DNA of 64,000 bases from the NCBI GenBank assembly GCA_017502265.1, contig JAFVVI010000014.1, positions 1 to 64,000 on the forward strand, in the 5' to 3' direction. Source of the DNA: Oscillospiraceae bacterium. GTDB taxonomy: Bacteria > Bacillota > Clostridia > Oscillospirales > Oscillospiraceae. Positions 41,252 through 49,807 of the stretch are shown piece by piece. How positions within the stretch are numbered: position 1 is the first letter of the stretch; each line of letters begins with the position of its first letter. The translations under genes were made by a program, and so were the position numbers. The notes under the pieces were generated by a model. It searched no databases. It saw only the letters and a program-made list of their open reading frames with translations, and was not told the origin of the DNA.

Positions 41252-41315
41252 TTGGCATAAACTTGTCCCTGGGGGAATATGCTGTGGTATCGAAGAACTG
41301 TAAGGAGTGATTTGC

Positions 41316-42812
41316 GTGGAAATGCAGTTTGATAGGATTCCTGTAGCATATCTGCAGAAGTTGACCGGCCAGCTCCGTACACAGGAGCAGACCCTGGAGG
41401 TGCGGCTACCGGACGGTATGCCGGATATCGGCCGTGTCTTAGGGGCCTGGGGACAGGTCGTTGTACGGGGCAAGGAATGGAACGGTGACCATATGGCGGT
41501 ATCCTGTGGGGTGATGGCCTGGGTCCTGTATACCCCGGAGGATCAGGAAGGTGTTCGCAGCGTAGAGGCCTGGCTACCTTTTTCAATGAAATGGGATCTG
41601 CCGGATACCCGTCACGATGGGAAAATCCTGGCCTCCTGCCTGTTGAAGGGCGTGGATGCCCGCAGTACCTCTGCCAGAAAGCTGATGGTCCGGGCTACCA
41701 TAAACGCATTGGGCGAGGCGTGGCTGCCGGGACAGGCAGAATATGCTGTTCCTGCCGGTACACCGGAGGATGTGCAAATGCTCACCACTACCTATCCGCT
41801 TATGCTGCCCAAGGAGGCAGGGGAGAAGCCCTTTGCTCTGGAGGAGCAGGTCAATCTGCCAGCCGGCCCGAAACTGGAAAAGCTTATGCACTATTGCCTG
41901 CAGCCGGAAATTTTGGATAAAAAAGTTATGGCCGGTAAGGTGGTCTTCCGGGGAACGGCTGCGCTGCATATCCTTTACCGGGCAGAGGACGATAAGCTTT
42001 ATACCTACGATTGCGATTTGCCCTTTTCCCAGTTTGCCGAGCTGGAGGGTGAATATGACCGGGATCCTGCGGTTACTGTATGGCCTTGTGTTACCGGCGT
42101 GGATCTTGCCCAGGATGAAGAGGGTGCTTTGCAGCTGAAAGCCGGCCTTTTGGGGCAGTATTTGGTGTGCGACCGGGAGATGATCCCGGTGACGGAGGAT
42201 GCCTACAGTCCCCGCAGATCGGTCACACCCATCTATGAAGAACTGCAGCTGCCGGCGGTCCTGGACCAGAGGACACAGAATATTTCTGCAGATGTATCCC
42301 AGCAGGCAGATGTGCAGCAGGTAGTGGATGTAGCTTTTTACCCGGCCTACGCGCCTATGGAGTACACACCCACAGGTATGCGCGTTTCTCTGCCCGGACA
42401 GTTCCAGATGCTCTATTATGACCCTGATGGAGAATTGCGGGGGTTGACAGCGCCCTGGGAGGGTGAATGGAGCTGGGATATGGATCGGGACAGTATGGCC
42501 CATATCTGCTTAAACCCCACCGGAAAACCCCAGGCCGTTCCAGGCGCAGGTATGGTAGCGCTGCGGGGAGAAATGCTGCTGAACGCGGTGGCTGGCGCAG
42601 GGCAGGGGATGCGGATGATTACCGGACTTGAAATGGGTGAGCCGGAAAAGGCGGATCCCAACCGACCCAGCCTGATCCTGTGCAGAAAGGGCGGAAGACG
42701 CCTGTGGGATGTGGCCAAAGAAACCGGTACCACCGTGGAGCAAATTATGCTGGCAAATCGCCTGGAGGGAGAGCCGGAGGACAACACTGTGCTGCTGATC
42801 CCTGTGATCTGA
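41316..42812 (+). CDS. DUF3794 (SPOCS) and LysM domain protein, likely spore coat/cortex associated
   Basis: Protein with DUF3794 modules, the domain found in clostridial spore-coat and stage-IV sporulation proteins, and a C-terminal LysM peptidoglycan-binding motif. The modules are seen as VRLPDGMPDIGRVLGAWGQVVV near the N-terminus, ILDKKVMAGKVVFRGTAALHILY in the middle (residues 195-300) and a third degenerate copy around TQNISADVSQQADVQQVVDVAF. The LysM region is RRLWDVAKETGTTVEQIMLANRL near residue 465. No signal peptide is present. GTG 41316 is chosen because AAGGAG (41302-41307) is eight bases upstream; ATG 41322 is an alternative. The length is 498 aa. Confidence 0.88.
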   Translation: MEMQFDRIPVAYLQKLTGQLRTQEQTLEVRLPDGMPDIGRVLGAWGQVVVRGKEWNGDHMAVSCGVMAWVLYTPEDQEGVRSVEAWLPFSMKWDLPDTRHDGKILASCLLKGVDARSTSARKLMVRATINALGEAWLPGQAEYAVPAGTPEDVQMLTTTYPLMLPKEAGEKPFALEEQVNLPAGPKLEKLMHYCLQPEILDKKVMAGKVVFRGTAALHILYRAEDDKLYTYDCDLPFSQFAELEGEYDRDPAVTVWPCVTGVDLAQDEEGALQLKAGLLGQYLVCDREMIPVTEDAYSPRRSVTPIYEELQLPAVLDQRTQNISADVSQQADVQQVVDVAFYPAYAPMEYTPTGMRVSLPGQFQMLYYDPDGELRGLTAPWEGEWSWDMDRDSMAHICLNPTGKPQAVPGAGMVALRGEMLLNAVAGAGQGMRMITGLEMGEPEKADPNRPSLILCRKGGRRLWDVAKETGTTVEQIMLANRLEGEPEDNTVLLIPVI

Positions 42813-42820
42813 ATAAAAAT

Positions 42821-42851
42821 CCGCCGCTGCGTGGGAGATGCGCAGCGGCGG
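42821..42851. other. GC-rich hairpin with a T tract only on the minus strand
   Basis: CCGCCGCTGCG (42821-42831) pairs with CGCAGCGGCGG (42841-42851). On + it is followed by TGGCGG, with no T run; on - it is followed by ATTTTTATTC. It is thus oriented as a terminator for minus-strand transcription although no minus-strand gene is near. On + it could stabilise the mRNA 3' end. Confidence 0.6.
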
Positions 42852-42895
42852 TGGCGGTTGTCGCATTCGGGGAGAATGTCCGCCTGTAAACAGAG

Positions 42896-42952
42896 TAACG
42901 CAGAGTCTTTTTGGGATGCAAGGGAATCCTGTCGAAGACCTGCGTTATTTTT
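42896..42952 (+). terminator. Long structured terminator-like element
   Basis: TAACGCAG-A-GTCTT (42896-42909) pairs with AAGAC-CTGCGTTA (42935-42947), giving 13 bp with one bulged A, followed by TTTTT. The 25-base apical region contains a further GGAT/ATCC pair. This is the likely end of the SPOCS-LysM transcript, but the big loop is unusual for a plain terminator. Confidence 0.65.
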
Positions 42953-42967
42953 GCGGGGAAAATGGTG

Positions 42968-42996
42968 TTGATTTCTGGCGACAGGTGGTGTAAAAT
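42968..42996 (+). promoter_or_regulatory. Promoter of the YesL-like gene
   Basis: TTGATT (42968-42973), 17 bp, TAAAAT (42991-42996), 29 bases before the ATG. Confidence 0.7.
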
Positions 42997-43024
42997 ACAT
43001 AAAAAACCCCACAGGAGATGGCCT

Positions 43025-43717
43025 ATGAATAAGTTATTTGATTTAAACAGTCCCTTTATGCGGGCATTGTCCCGGATGACAGACCTTGTGATCCTCAGTT
43101 TTTTGTGGTTTGTTTGCTGCTTGCCTGTTGTCACCATCGGACCTGCCTCGGCAGCGCTGTGCTTTGTGGCAATGAAGCTGGCGAAGAAAGAGGAGATCCG
43201 GGTGATCCCTACCTTTTTCCAGTCCTTTAAGGTCAATTTTAAACAGGGTATCGTTTTAAATCTGATCTTCCTGGCCGTGGGCGCAATACTGGCGCTGGAT
43301 ATGATCTACTTCGGCGCTGCCGAACTGGGCACAGGCACAGGTATGACACTGATCCGGGCGGTATTTATGGCAATGGGCGTGTGGGCATTGTGCATTATGT
43401 TCTATGCCTATCCCATGCAGGCCCAGTTCTATAACCCTATCCGCCGCACCTTACGCAACGCTGCGATCTTATCTATGCAAAAGCCTGTGAACACAGTGAT
43501 CGTCTTTTTGCTGAATATGGTCCCGGCTCTCTTTGTGTATGTGTCTGTACGATACTTCAAATCCCTGGTGCTGTTTGTGAGATTGGCGCCCCTTTGGGTT
43601 TTGCTTGCGCCGGGCGTGCTGGCTTACCTGTGCGGCAAGCGGTTTGTGAAGCTCTTTGACCCGTATCTCAACCCGGAAAAAGAAGAAGAAACCGAGGAAG
43701 AGGAAACAGAGGAATAA
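43025..43717 (+). CDS. YesL-like membrane protein (DUF624)
   Basis: Integral membrane protein of the DUF624/YesL family, with about five helices. It begins FDLNSPFMRALSRMTDLVILSFLWFVCCLPVVTIGPASAALCFVAMKL, the family signature, and has YAYPMQAQFYN plus a strongly acidic tail (EKEEETEEEETEE). In Bacilli and Clostridia yesL genes accompany YesMN two-component systems and sugar ABC importers, but the role is not known. Here the nearest YesMN pair is 2.7 kb downstream, separated by a MarR-ABC unit. ATG 43025 has AGGAGA. The protein is 230 aa. A strong terminator follows. Confidence 0.88.
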   Translation: MNKLFDLNSPFMRALSRMTDLVILSFLWFVCCLPVVTIGPASAALCFVAMKLAKKEEIRVIPTFFQSFKVNFKQGIVLNLIFLAVGAILALDMIYFGAAELGTGTGMTLIRAVFMAMGVWALCIMFYAYPMQAQFYNPIRRTLRNAAILSMQKPVNTVIVFLLNMVPALFVYVSVRYFKSLVLFVRLAPLWVLLAPGVLAYLCGKRFVKLFDPYLNPEKEEETEEEETEE

Positions 43718-43721
43718 TCCT

Positions 43722-43749
43722 AAAAGCGTGTCGAAAGACACGCTTTTTT
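43722..43749 (+). terminator. Terminator after the YesL-like gene
   Basis: AAAAGCGTGTC (43722-43732), GAAA tetraloop, GACACGCTTTT (43737-43747) and more T: a textbook terminator. Confidence 0.95.
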
Positions 43750-43761
43750 CTTATCAGATAC

Positions 43762-43795
43762 TTGTGTAGGGGCAGGGGGTGTGTTATAATACACA
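43762..43795 (+). promoter_or_regulatory. Promoter and candidate MarR operator
   Basis: TTGTGT (43762-43767), 17 bp, TATAAT (43785-43790). The -10 is flanked by the inverted repeat TGTGT (43780-43784) / ACACA (43791-43795), so a dimer bound here would cover it. This fits autorepression by the MarR protein encoded 31 bases downstream. Confidence 0.75.
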
Positions 43796-43825
43796 GGTAC
43801 CTTACTAATGCGAGGAGGTTATGCT

Positions 43826-44263
43826 ATGGAGTTGGAACACACCATTATGCGTCGGGTTATGCGCATTGCATCCCAGTCCCGTCGCAAACCGCCCCATACC
43901 CACGGGGCAGATGCCCACAAATGCCGGGGCTTTGGTCATATCCTGGACCTGCTTTCTCAGAATGATGGCCTGCGGCAGCAGCAGATCGCTGAGCTTTTGG
44001 ACATTCGCCCCCAGTCGGCATCGGAGGCCATCGCCAATATGGAGCAGGCTGGTCTGATCCGCAGAGAGCCTGATGCACAGGATCGCCGCAGCAGTCGGAT
44101 CTACATCACCCCGGAGGGGCAGCAGCGGCAGGCGGAATTGCTTGCTCGCCGCATAGAGAATGCACGACGCGTGATGGCGCCGCTGACGGAGGAAGAAAAA
44201 GAGACTTTGCTGGCGCTACTTGAAAAGGTGACCGAAGCGCTACAGAATAAGGAGGATATCTAA
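43826..44263 (+). CDS. MarR-family transcriptional regulator
   Basis: Winged-helix repressor. The core reads GFGHILDLLSQNDGLRQQQIAELLDIRPQSASEAIANMEQAGLIRREPDAQDRRSSRIYITPEG, with the recognition helix PQSASEAIANME and the wing Asp-x-Arg-Arg. An N-terminal basic and His-rich stretch (KPPHTHGADAHKCRG) is unusual. ATG 43826 has GAGGAGG. The protein is 145 aa. Its stop abuts the ABC gene start, so it probably regulates its own operon with that transporter. Confidence 0.93.
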   Translation: MELEHTIMRRVMRIASQSRRKPPHTHGADAHKCRGFGHILDLLSQNDGLRQQQIAELLDIRPQSASEAIANMEQAGLIRREPDAQDRRSSRIYITPEGQQRQAELLARRIENARRVMAPLTEEEKETLLALLEKVTEALQNKEDI

Positions 44264-46225
44264 ATGGCTATGCCCCCTATGGGCGGAAGAATGCCCCCCA
44301 ATTATCAAAGACCCAAGCCCCCTGCATCCATTAAGGATTTACCCCGGTATCTCAAGGAGGTATTTGGCGGATTCTTTAAGCGGTTTTTCTATATTCTGAA
44401 GCTGGTGTGGAATACCGGCCACTGGATCCCGTTGCTGCTGGCCTTTGTAGCGTTGTTTAAGGGCGTAACACCGGTCATCGGATCCCTGATCTCCCAGCGA
44501 ATCCTCAATAGCCTGCAAGCCGTGATCCAGACAGGACCCCAGCCGGAAAGTACCTTTAGGTCCTCGCCGATTCTCTATCTGCTCATCGCGCTGATCGTGT
44601 ACCGCCTTTTGATCCTGGTGGTGAACAATATCAGCAGCGCCTTAAACCGAATTGCCGGTGAAAAGGTGGTAAAAGAAGTCAAAGAGCAAATTATGACCAA
44701 ATCCAAGGAGATCGACCTTGCGTCCTTTGACAATGCCGCATTTTATGAGAAGATGGAAAATGCAGAACGGGAGGCAGGCCACAGACCTTTGCATATTCTT
44801 ACCCAGACCCTGGGTATTATCAGCTCCGTTATCGAGCTTATCAGCTTTATGGTGGTGCTGCTTTCTGCGCCCGGTTTGTCCTGGATCACCTTTGTGGTGA
44901 TTGGGGTATCCATTCCCTCTGCCATTATCAACTTTGTGTATCGCAGAAAGAACTTCCGTTATATGCGTTTCAGCTCCAAGGAACGCCGTCAGATGAACTA
45001 TTTTTCCGGCGTTTTGGTGGACAAGGACCTGGTGAAGGAGGTCCGCCTGTACGATCTGGCAGATAGCTTTATCGGCCGTTACTTTACCGCTTTCAAAGCC
45101 TATTACAAGGGCCTGCGGAAGCTGATTCTCACAGAAGGCGCCTGGCAGGTGTTTTTCTCTGTGATTACCGGTGTTACCAATCTGGTTTTCTACATTATGA
45201 TCGCCAAGCGGGTGTTTACCGGTGAATTCCAGATCGGTGACTATACGCTGTATACCGGCGCAATTGCCTCTGTGGCCACCAGCATCAGCACCTTGATCGC
45301 CTCTACCGGCACCATCTATGAGGGTACGCTCTTTATCGATAACCTGATTGCTTTTATGAACGAGAAGCAGACCATCATCCCATGCTGTCAGCCTGCAGAA
45401 CAGGTGACCCATGGCGCAGAGCATACCATTGAATTCCAGGATGTGAGTTTCCGCTATCCCGGCACCCGGAAGGATGTTCTGCAGAATGTCAGCTTTACGA
45501 TCCAGCCCGGACAGACCCTTGCGCTGGTGGGCCTCAACGGCGCCGGCAAGACCACCCTTATCAAGCTGCTGACCCGTCTGTATGACCCCACTGCCGGCCG
45601 AATTCTTCTGGACGGCAAGGATTTAAAAACCTATGATATTAAAAGTCTTTATCAGACCTTCGGCATCATCTTCCAGGATTTTGGCAAGTATGCTTTAAGT
45701 GTAAAGGAAAATATCCAGCTGGGCGATATCCATAAGGAAGGGTCTATGGAGACTGTGGCGTATGCCGCCCGGCAGAGTACCGCCGGTGACTATATCGATA
45801 AGCTGCCCCGTGGTTACGATACGCCGCTGATGCGTATCTTTGAGCAGGATGGTCTGGAACTGTCCATCGGCCAGTGGCATAAGCTGGCCATTGCCAGGGC
45901 TTTCTATGCCAACTCGGACATTATGATTCTGGACGAGCCCACCGCATCTTTGGACCCTATGGCGGAGCAGGAGATTTTTAACCAGTTTGACCAGCTCAGA
46001 AACAATAAAACCACCGTGTTTGTCTCCCACAGACTGTCCAGCGCCACTATTGCGGACCAGATATTGGTTATCGAGCATGGCCAGCTTATTGAAAAGGGCA
46101 GCCACCGGGAGTTGATGGCCCAAAAGGGTAAGTATTACGATTTGTTTACCACTCAATCCAAGCGCTATGTGACCCAGGAAGGGGAGGGGAACAACCGCGT
46201 TTTGCAGGACAACTGCAATAAATGA
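44264..46225 (+). CDS. ABC transporter, fused membrane and ATPase domains (exporter type)
   Basis: Half-transporter of the exporter (type IV) fold, expected to act as a homodimer. An unusual Pro/Met/Gly-rich N-terminus (MAMPPMGGRMPPNYQRPKPP) precedes six helices (about residues 50-370). The ATPase domain has Walker A GLNGAGKTT near 425, LSIGQWHKLAIARAF signature near 531, Walker B IMILDEPTASLD and H-loop VSHRLSSA. The coupling segment YALSVKENIQLG and the region after the Q-loop (IIFQDFGKY) resemble lantibiotic or peptide-type transporters. The 653-aa protein is led by a strong RBS (AAGGAGG). With the MarR gene it looks like an inducible efflux unit; the substrate is unknown. Confidence 0.92.
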   Translation: MAMPPMGGRMPPNYQRPKPPASIKDLPRYLKEVFGGFFKRFFYILKLVWNTGHWIPLLLAFVALFKGVTPVIGSLISQRILNSLQAVIQTGPQPESTFRSSPILYLLIALIVYRLLILVVNNISSALNRIAGEKVVKEVKEQIMTKSKEIDLASFDNAAFYEKMENAEREAGHRPLHILTQTLGIISSVIELISFMVVLLSAPGLSWITFVVIGVSIPSAIINFVYRRKNFRYMRFSSKERRQMNYFSGVLVDKDLVKEVRLYDLADSFIGRYFTAFKAYYKGLRKLILTEGAWQVFFSVITGVTNLVFYIMIAKRVFTGEFQIGDYTLYTGAIASVATSISTLIASTGTIYEGTLFIDNLIAFMNEKQTIIPCCQPAEQVTHGAEHTIEFQDVSFRYPGTRKDVLQNVSFTIQPGQTLALVGLNGAGKTTLIKLLTRLYDPTAGRILLDGKDLKTYDIKSLYQTFGIIFQDFGKYALSVKENIQLGDIHKEGSMETVAYAARQSTAGDYIDKLPRGYDTPLMRIFEQDGLELSIGQWHKLAIARAFYANSDIMILDEPTASLDPMAEQEIFNQFDQLRNNKTTVFVSHRLSSATIADQILVIEHGQLIEKGSHRELMAQKGKYYDLFTTQSKRYVTQEGEGNNRVLQDNCNK

Positions 46226-46322
46226 TACAATTTGTAACCACTTTTGTGCAATATAACGGAAAAAGATGTCGGCTTATCGGGAAAAAATGTTGTTAAAATA
46301 AAAAAAAGTGAAGATAGTAACC

Positions 46323-46351
46323 TTGTAAAATTTTCTTTTATACTGTATAAT
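46323..46351 (+). promoter_or_regulatory. Promoter of the two-component/ABC cluster
   Basis: TTGTAA (46323-46328), 17 bp, TATAAT (46346-46351). The response regulator start is 92 bases downstream. The sequence between 46226 and 46322 is AT-rich with no clear terminator for the upstream ABC gene. Confidence 0.8.
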
Positions 46352-46442
46352 CTACATGATAAACTGGGTTAGAGTGTGGGAGTGTCTAAAAACCACGAAA
46401 ACAGGTACAAAATCAGCCGTAAGAGTCAGATGAGGTGAAGCC

Positions 46443-47993
46443 GTGTTCAAGCTTGTAATTGTGGAAGATGAAGACAATATCAGACACTCTCTGGAATGCT
46501 ATATTCCGTGGGAAACACTTGGCTTCCGGGTGGTTGGCACTTTCAGCGATGGCTCGGACGCGCTGGCGTATCTGAAAGAGAATCCCTGCGACGCAGTTTT
46601 GACAGACATACTTATGAGCCGTATGAGTGGTCTGGAAATGATCCGCAACCTCTACGCGCTCCAGCCACAGATCAAGGTGGTCATTCTCAGCGGACACAGC
46701 GACTTTGCTTATGCCCAGCAGGCCATTGAGTACAAGGTGGCCCACTATCTTGTGAAGCCGGTTGATGAGGATGAGTTGATCGCTGTTTTCAAAAGTCTGG
46801 CAGATCAGCTTGCAGAACAGCAGGAGGAGCAAACTGCGGCAGAGTCCCAAACCCGGGAACTGAAGCAGATCCTGCAAAAGAGTTTCTTCCGTGATCTGCT
46901 ATCCGGCCGCGTAGCCTCGGAAAATGAGTTCAATGTGTACTTAAAACTACTGGGGCAGGAGAACCTCCAAAATACTTGCCCTTTGTATGCCTATGAGATT
47001 CAGACGATGGGTAGCCTGCCCGGCGCCGAGTCAGAGGAGTCATCCATAGAAGATGTTTTCCGGCAACACCTTGCCCCGGATGGTGATACCTGTCGCGCAT
47101 TCCTGCTGGAGGGCAGAGGCAACCACTGGCAGATTGTTTTCGTGGGATTGCCCGGTTGCGATGGCGCAGATCTGCGTAAGTACTGCAATGAAAAAATGCA
47201 GCGGCTGGTTGCAGCGCTAAACGATAGTGCGGCAGGGGAGTTCACCTTCCACCTGACTCATTCCGTGGCCCGGCTTGCAGACCTGTTGACAGAAACCACG
47301 GACAAGAAGACAGCGGCTGAAAAGCAGCAGGTAGACAGCGCCCTGTGCGAGACTGTGATTTCGGATTATAAGCTACTTGTCGTGGAGCTGGACCTGGGCA
47401 GTAAGGACACCCTTCTCCATCTTTTGGACGGAATCCTGTACAGGCTAAAGGACGCGGCATTGGAGGATGCGCAATTTGCCTTAAAAAACCTCTACTCTGT
47501 GATCGAACTGGATTACAGAAAGCGGAAGATCAATGTTTGGGATATTACAAACGGCAAGTTCAATTTTAACCATCTCTACCGAGCCAAGGATATGCATTCT
47601 CTTTCGGCAAGCCTGAAAGAAGACTTCTGCGCTTTATGCGATGGCTTGAAAATCAGAAAACCGGGTAGCGAGCACGGTGTGATCGGTCGGTTGGTGCAAT
47701 ATCTCAACGAACATCTGGATGAAGATGTTGCCCACAATGAGATCGCAGCTAAGTATCGGATCCACCCGGGATATCTGAGCCGTCTATTTAAACAGGAGAT
47801 GGGGGAGACCTTGTCGGAGTACCTGCTGCGGATTCGGATTCAACGGGCGGCCAGCCTTTTGAAGGAAGGTCAGCATAAAATCGGCGATATAGCAGGAATG
47901 GTTGGGTACAGTGCTTCTTCGTATTTTTCCATTATGTTCAAGAAGTACACCGGTTACTCACCCAGGGAATACATGCAGAGGGTATCGTTGTGA
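46443..47993 (+). CDS. YesN-type response regulator with AraC DNA-binding domain
   Basis: Transcription activator controlled by phosphorylation. The receiver domain (residues 1-120) has FKLVIVEDEDNIRHSLECYIPW, acceptor Asp55 in VLTDILMSRMSG and YLVKPVDEDEL. A long middle region (130-400) of the YesN kind follows, then two helix-turn-helix motifs at the C-terminus: NEIAAKYRIHPGYLSRLFKQEMGETLSEYLLRIRIQRA and IGDIAGMVGYSASSYFSIMFKKYTGYSPREY, the AraC signature. The start is GTG 46443 with GAGGTGA upstream. The length of 516 aa is typical. It overlaps the sensor kinase gene and probably activates the sugar-uptake genes downstream. Confidence 0.94.
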   Translation: MFKLVIVEDEDNIRHSLECYIPWETLGFRVVGTFSDGSDALAYLKENPCDAVLTDILMSRMSGLEMIRNLYALQPQIKVVILSGHSDFAYAQQAIEYKVAHYLVKPVDEDELIAVFKSLADQLAEQQEEQTAAESQTRELKQILQKSFFRDLLSGRVASENEFNVYLKLLGQENLQNTCPLYAYEIQTMGSLPGAESEESSIEDVFRQHLAPDGDTCRAFLLEGRGNHWQIVFVGLPGCDGADLRKYCNEKMQRLVAALNDSAAGEFTFHLTHSVARLADLLTETTDKKTAAEKQQVDSALCETVISDYKLLVVELDLGSKDTLLHLLDGILYRLKDAALEDAQFALKNLYSVIELDYRKRKINVWDITNGKFNFNHLYRAKDMHSLSASLKEDFCALCDGLKIRKPGSEHGVIGRLVQYLNEHLDEDVAHNEIAAKYRIHPGYLSRLFKQEMGETLSEYLLRIRIQRAASLLKEGQHKIGDIAGMVGYSASSYFSIMFKKYTGYSPREYMQRVSL

Positions 47994-49807
47994 TGGACGG
48001 AAAGAAAACCGCTTGGCCCTATATCAAAAGGTACAAATTCAATATCCTCTTACTGAAGACCTTTATTTATGTATTCGTTCTGGTGACAGTTCCGCTGCTT
48101 TTGGTGCTGAGCCTGAACTACAATAAATTCAGCACCCTGGTCAACAACCGGGTGATGGATATGAACGACGGTCTGTTGCAAAAGAATGCAGCGGTAACCG
48201 ATAATATTATGACAGGCTTGTTGGATACGGCCAGTAAGGCATCCCAGCTGCAGTCTGTTGTAGAGATCGTTGAGATCAAGGCAATGGACGGGGTCTACGA
48301 TGAAAAGGTAGACAAGGTCGTCCAAGATGTTAAAAACTATACCTTATCAAACAATATGATCCTTTCAACAATCATCTATTCAGATGTGAACGGTATTTTG
48401 ATTGATGAGAGTGGAGCCACCCGGGCGCAGTCTATGTTGAATGTTGGAAAATGGTACGATGTTCACAAGAAGATGCCGATGGTGCTTCCGTATATACTTG
48501 TAAACCACTCCAACAGTGTCTTCGTTTGCCAACCAATCTGGTCACCCAGAGGGCAACGGGTAGGCTTGCTTGTGCTGGAGGTTGCGTTTCAGCAGATCCG
48601 CAGCGTTATGGAAAGTCAGGAGACGGGCCAGCAGGGAATTTTCTTTGTGATAGACGCCAGCGGACAGATCATATATTCCAGTAACCGCACTTTTTTGAAG
48701 TTGGAAAAGCAAACCATACAGGAATATGAGTCGGATATTATCAATGTGAAGTCCGGCCAGTCCCAGTTGGTGACCCGGCACAGCAAGCGGGTGGTTTCCG
48801 TTAAGGAATCCGACCATAACAGCTGGAAATATGCCTATGTGACGGAACTTCCCGATTATCAGGAAGAAATGACTGTGAACCGCACTTTTCTGATCAGCTC
48901 TGTTACGGTGGGCATTCTTACAAGCCTTGTTGTGGCTTATGTGATTACATATTTTGCATACAGGCCAATTCGCAAGATCGTTGGCGTAATCCAGAATCCC
49001 CAGTTCCACTGGAATGAGCGGGAGGCTACCAAAAAATCCAACGAGATGCTCTTTATTACCAGTAATATTTTGGCAGACAGTGACCCTGATTCCGATATAT
49101 CCGAGGAGTTGGGCGACAGAATACGGTCCTTGCGGCAGGCGCAGTTCCGGGCGCTGCAGTTCCAGATCGATCCCCATTTCCTGTACAATACGCTGGAAAC
49201 CATCAAGTGGAACGCAGTTGCGGAAATGGGCCTGGGCAATAAGACCAGTAAAATGCTGACAAAGGTGGCCCGTCTGTATCGGCTGGGTCTTGAGAACGAT
49301 GATGTGATCGTTCCGCTGAGAGAAGAATTGGAGTTCTTAAAACTCTATATTGAGATTGTAAGGATCCGTTTCGGCGATTCCATACAGTTTCATTGGGATA
49401 TAGATGAAAGTCTGTATGACTGCAATGTGATCAAAATGTGTCTGCAGCCCATTGTGGAAAATGCTATTCAGCATGGACTGCGGCCGAAGAACTATCTTGG
49501 AAATATCACAGTCTCTGCCTGGTACAAAGAGGAATGTCTGCACATCTGCGTGGAAGATGACGGACTGAATCTGCGTCAGACAGAACTGGATAAGCTCAAT
49601 GAAAAACTGAGGACCGGCTCCGGCTTTGAAGAAAGTAAAGTTGGTCTTAGGAACGTCAATGAGCGTATAAAGTTAATTTATGGAAAGAAATACGGTGTGA
49701 ACATAAGCAACACGGTTTCGGCAGAAAATGCTGAGTCCGGTGCCGGTGTTCGCGTTGTACTTACTTTTCCGTGCAGAAATTTTAACAGGAGTGAGGAGAC
49801 GAAATGA
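47993..49807 (+). CDS. YesM-type sensor histidine kinase
   Basis: Membrane sensor for the adjacent response regulator. Two helices (about residues 20-42 and 300-325) flank a ~255-residue extracellular sensory domain of the cache type. The HAMP-like linker is followed by the His_kinase domain RALQFQIDPHFLYNTLETIKW with phospho-acceptor His395, and an ATPase domain with QPIVENAIQHGL and VEDDGLNL. ATG 47993 overlaps the upstream TGA; GTG 47990 is an equally possible start. The length is 604 aa. The stop overlaps the first binding-protein gene by ATGA, placing sensor and transport genes in one operon. Confidence 0.94.
   Translation: MDGKKTAWPYIKRYKFNILLLKTFIYVFVLVTVPLLLVLSLNYNKFSTLVNNRVMDMNDGLLQKNAAVTDNIMTGLLDTASKASQLQSVVEIVEIKAMDGVYDEKVDKVVQDVKNYTLSNNMILSTIIYSDVNGILIDESGATRAQSMLNVGKWYDVHKKMPMVLPYILVNHSNSVFVCQPIWSPRGQRVGLLVLEVAFQQIRSVMESQETGQQGIFFVIDASGQIIYSSNRTFLKLEKQTIQEYESDIINVKSGQSQLVTRHSKRVVSVKESDHNSWKYAYVTELPDYQEEMTVNRTFLISSVTVGILTSLVVAYVITYFAYRPIRKIVGVIQNPQFHWNEREATKKSNEMLFITSNILADSDPDSDISEELGDRIRSLRQAQFRALQFQIDPHFLYNTLETIKWNAVAEMGLGNKTSKMLTKVARLYRLGLENDDVIVPLREELEFLKLYIEIVRIRFGDSIQFHWDIDESLYDCNVIKMCLQPIVENAIQHGLRPKNYLGNITVSAWYKEECLHICVEDDGLNLRQTELDKLNEKLRTGSGFEESKVGLRNVNERIKLIYGKKYGVNISNTVSAENAESGAGVRVVLTFPCRNFNRSEETK

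Noticed and set aside
46226..46322. A terminator after the MarR-linked ABC gene
   Set aside because: Only A-rich runs were seen, with no convincing stem followed by T, so none is annotated.
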